Shown one piece after another: positions 13,101-13,667 of a stretch of DNA of 13,667 bases. The DNA comes from Candidatus Woesearchaeota archaeon (lineage in GTDB: Archaea; Nanobdellota; Nanobdellia; Woesearchaeales; UBA11576): the NCBI GenBank assembly GCA_027083015.1, contig JALWQS010000127.1:1-13667 (forward strand), read 5' to 3'. The notes under the pieces were generated by a model, which was not told the DNA's origin, did no database searches, and worked only from the letters and a program-made list of their open reading frames with translations. Positions within the stretch are counted from its first letter, which is position 1. Each line of letters starts with the position of its first letter. A program made the translations under genes and the position numbers.

Positions 13101-13653
13101 CGAAGAAATACTCCTCTGCCGGTGTAAAGCCTTCTTGAGTTTCAGGTTTTACTGGATGTTCTGACGGTTCTAACTGTTCTAACTTTTCTGACTGTTCTGA
13201 CGGTTCTGACGGTTCTGACGGTTCTGATAGTTCTGCATGTTCGATTGGTTCTTGTGCTTGCTCTGTTGGTTCGTTCTTAGCTTCTTGCTCTGCGGGTTGT
13301 TCCAGCACAGGTTCTGCTGACTCTTCCGAAGCTCGTACGTTATCCTGAATATATCTTGGAATTGTTGCTTCTTCACCTAAAGGAACACGACCTTCTTCTG
13401 GTGTTATGCTAAGATTGATTCTTGGCACTGTTATTGCTTCCTCAAAATCTGCTCCTGCATCAGCACTTGCGGCATTTGCGCTGACTCCTCCGTCGATAAC
13501 TCGCAGGTGGTTTCCTGAATCCAGATCAAATCCTGCTTCTCTTAATTCTACTGCGTCGGGATTGTTGAGCACTATTGGTTGCCTGTCTGTTTGAGATACT
13601 TTGACTGTTGCTTCTTCGCCAAAGTCTTCGCGAAAGTTTTCTTCTGCATTCAT
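10129..13653 (-). CDS. Giant single-pass surface protein with OmpA-like domain
   Basis: A 1174-residue protein. Residues 1-330 are acidic and low-complexity, with Ser-Glu-Pro repeats at 141-165. A Lys/Arg-rich stretch precedes one membrane helix (about 336-356), so the positive-inside rule places the N-terminus in the cytosol and the long C-terminus outside. Residues 357-650 are Gln/Ser/Thr/Pro-rich linker, with Gln-Gln-Thr-Glu-Ser repeats at 460-484. Residues 655-780 look like an OmpA_C domain: a central VYVFGFADPMG strand-turn (687-697), then NRRLSGRRAKAGF (702-714), giving the Asp694 and Arg708/709 positions that bind peptidoglycan peptides in bacteria. The C-terminus has repeated TDDMII and TDTVE motifs. 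The frame stays open to the window edge and no ribosome binding site precedes the ATG at 13653, so the true start may lie outside. Confidence 0.78.
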   Translation of the reverse strand: MNAEENFREDFGEEATVKVSQTDRQPIVLNNPDAVELREAGFDLDSGNHLRVIDGGVSANAASADAGADFEEAITVPRINLSITPEEGRVPLGEEATIPRYIQDNVRASEESAEPVLEQPAEQEAKNEPTEQAQEPIEHAELSEPSEPSEPSEQSEKLEQLEPSEHPVKPETQEGFTPAEEYFFGEPEGVDPALKPKDHFKTGKTDTIDVDENKVYVPNNAQVEAAMRHMRALTNMLQPGEIRPREQNPEETYKQAETQKIDDEDGLSKPVPQEELSSKKKRPVESIEELVEGKEEEKKFFRKAQRQESVAKSILKREPDPEDLKPLKEHKKSVRRWAAGLMVGIGVGLAGLLGANYLQNKALEQQYNAASQPQITYATQAKRESQEARSQKARSQERSKSLRSSTILAQKKTLQEQAGYSAKAPKHNEEISLGDMEISLEQKVQTETTTAVKAETTKPQQTESQQTESQQTEPQQAELQQTKSQTATSTAKEQSRPSILAALWRKTSSFYRNLGLHRGRNSTEISEIGSEVKTSPAVSSPKATPASPITQANQASTEYKPKQVQGTIQASPESSKGSASYMTPASTGSPAQPRTAPVTSPKEQAVSHAQRKDQDTQQKKTVTRSKVKSKKGSLETIVSGSSTTASSGYCEGRTNIKWDSTVFKNKHLEDYLNKMFSTFKKSGHSTVYVFGFADPMGPENYNRRLSGRRAKAGFELAKKIAKKYGLRLINEGGRGEIGHLSKEREKELRQKYHKDKKTFLVDIEKDPTRVWRAVVFTTEKNRYQGRSPEQMTLNFKTGTADTLYGNACAPLPEKTAPTRGSDEENMNRKGAGSTAGPIQTELNFEQHTQSQEQETTSIVSGSIETGFEPAGRSNYECREESTRPVILEEGLRQDTYTSTSGKKKETLAAQPAASLLVDDLLEVMGIVPRPQEQKQQYSPIHSDQLSQTEEPETGISEDDSVLEITDDMIIPNSYVEEVTDDMIIEEQSIAPAETTRDAIDEAHQPYTLENLSNLSVSPVKAEETEENYYVSMEYDEESLRESMGVFEYAMFKAGNPDEDYRVDETDTVENALREIGVDVDKVKQRQQARYARVVKPMVKARKYHFGSTDTVEDAMSEMRSAIAESAKRAKEAWVEKRIYEITMEAIAEAQAEGQSQPAPATESAPNINNAILDY
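10309..10461 (-). repeat. TDTVE-A motif pair at the C-terminus of the large protein
   Basis: ETDTVENAL at 1064-1072 and STDTVEDAM at 1107-1115 repeat 43 residues apart. Related versions occur at HFKTGKTDTI (199-208) and NFKTGTADTL (794-803). They look like a recurring short linear motif or a small repeated fold. Confidence 0.45.
11314..11691 (-). other. OmpA-like domain-coding segment
   Basis: Codes for residues 655-780 of the large protein: a beta-strand (TNIKWDSTVF), a helix (HLEDYLNKMFSTF), the GFADPMG strand-turn, the LSGRRAKAGFELAKKIA helix and a final strand RAVVFTTEK. The order matches the beta-alpha-beta-alpha-beta OmpA/MotB fold. Confidence 0.65.
12209..12283 (-). repeat. Five tandem 15-bp units in the linker
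   Basis: Five consecutive units of the type GTCTGTTGYGATTCT encode QQTES-like pentapeptides, residues about 459-483. The middle two units are identical, which points to recent slippage-type expansion inside the coding sequence. Confidence 0.7.
13156..13236 (-). repeat. Nine-bp tandem repeats encoding Ser-Glu-Pro
   Basis: Repeated GGTTCTGAC units, exact in the core and diverged at the edges, encode SEPSEPSEPSEQSEKLEQ. The period of nine keeps the frame, so this is a coding low-complexity tract. Confidence 0.65.
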
Positions 13654-13667
13654 AGCTGCTATTGTAG

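Overview
The window looks like the chromosome of a small-genome archaeon, most likely a DPANN lineage such as Woesearchaeota or a relative. The basis is archaeal TATA/BRE promoters in front of many genes, several start codons about 25 bases from a TATA box (leaderless transcripts), other starts with strong GGAGGTG-type ribosome binding sites, a Hel308-type helicase, an archaeal winged-helix regulator, and a DUF5676-like membrane protein beside a CopB ATPase. The lineage is an inference from gene style; no rRNA or tRNA gene is present to confirm it.

Left part (1-4650): the tail of an operon (a gene end and a 33-residue ORF coupled by ATGA) is followed by a non-coding stretch with GATAAGT motifs and a TATA box. 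Then comes a likely copper/silver operon: a DUF5676-like two-helix membrane protein and a CopB-type P1B ATPase with a His-rich N-terminus and a CPH motif. A convergent SAM methyltransferase, a Met/His-rich membrane-anchored protein (probably copper-binding) and an unrecognised 92-residue protein follow on the minus strand. The leader of the Met-rich gene can fold in two exclusive ways around its ribosome binding site.

Middle part (4651-6729): a seven-helix membrane protein with an external CxxC overlaps a winged-helix regulator by four bases, suggesting a membrane sensor and transcription factor pair. A lipoprotein with an EF-hand-like Cys-rich loop follows, with its own promoter.

Right-middle part (6771-9889): a C39-like cysteine peptidase is divergent from a RimK-type ATP-grasp ligase. 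The ligase overlaps a class I glutamine amidotransferase by 65 bases. Ligase, amidotransferase and peptidase together look like a small amide-bond making and breaking module, and this is the best candidate for an undescribed system here. A Hel308-like ORF follows that stops exactly after the first RecA domain.

Right part (9890-13667): two adjacent, related hairpin elements separate the truncated helicase from a convergent gene for a 1174-residue, single-pass protein. That protein has an acidic disordered N-terminus, long Ser/Thr/Pro/Gln linkers and an OmpA-like domain, which is unexpected in an archaeon without peptidoglycan.
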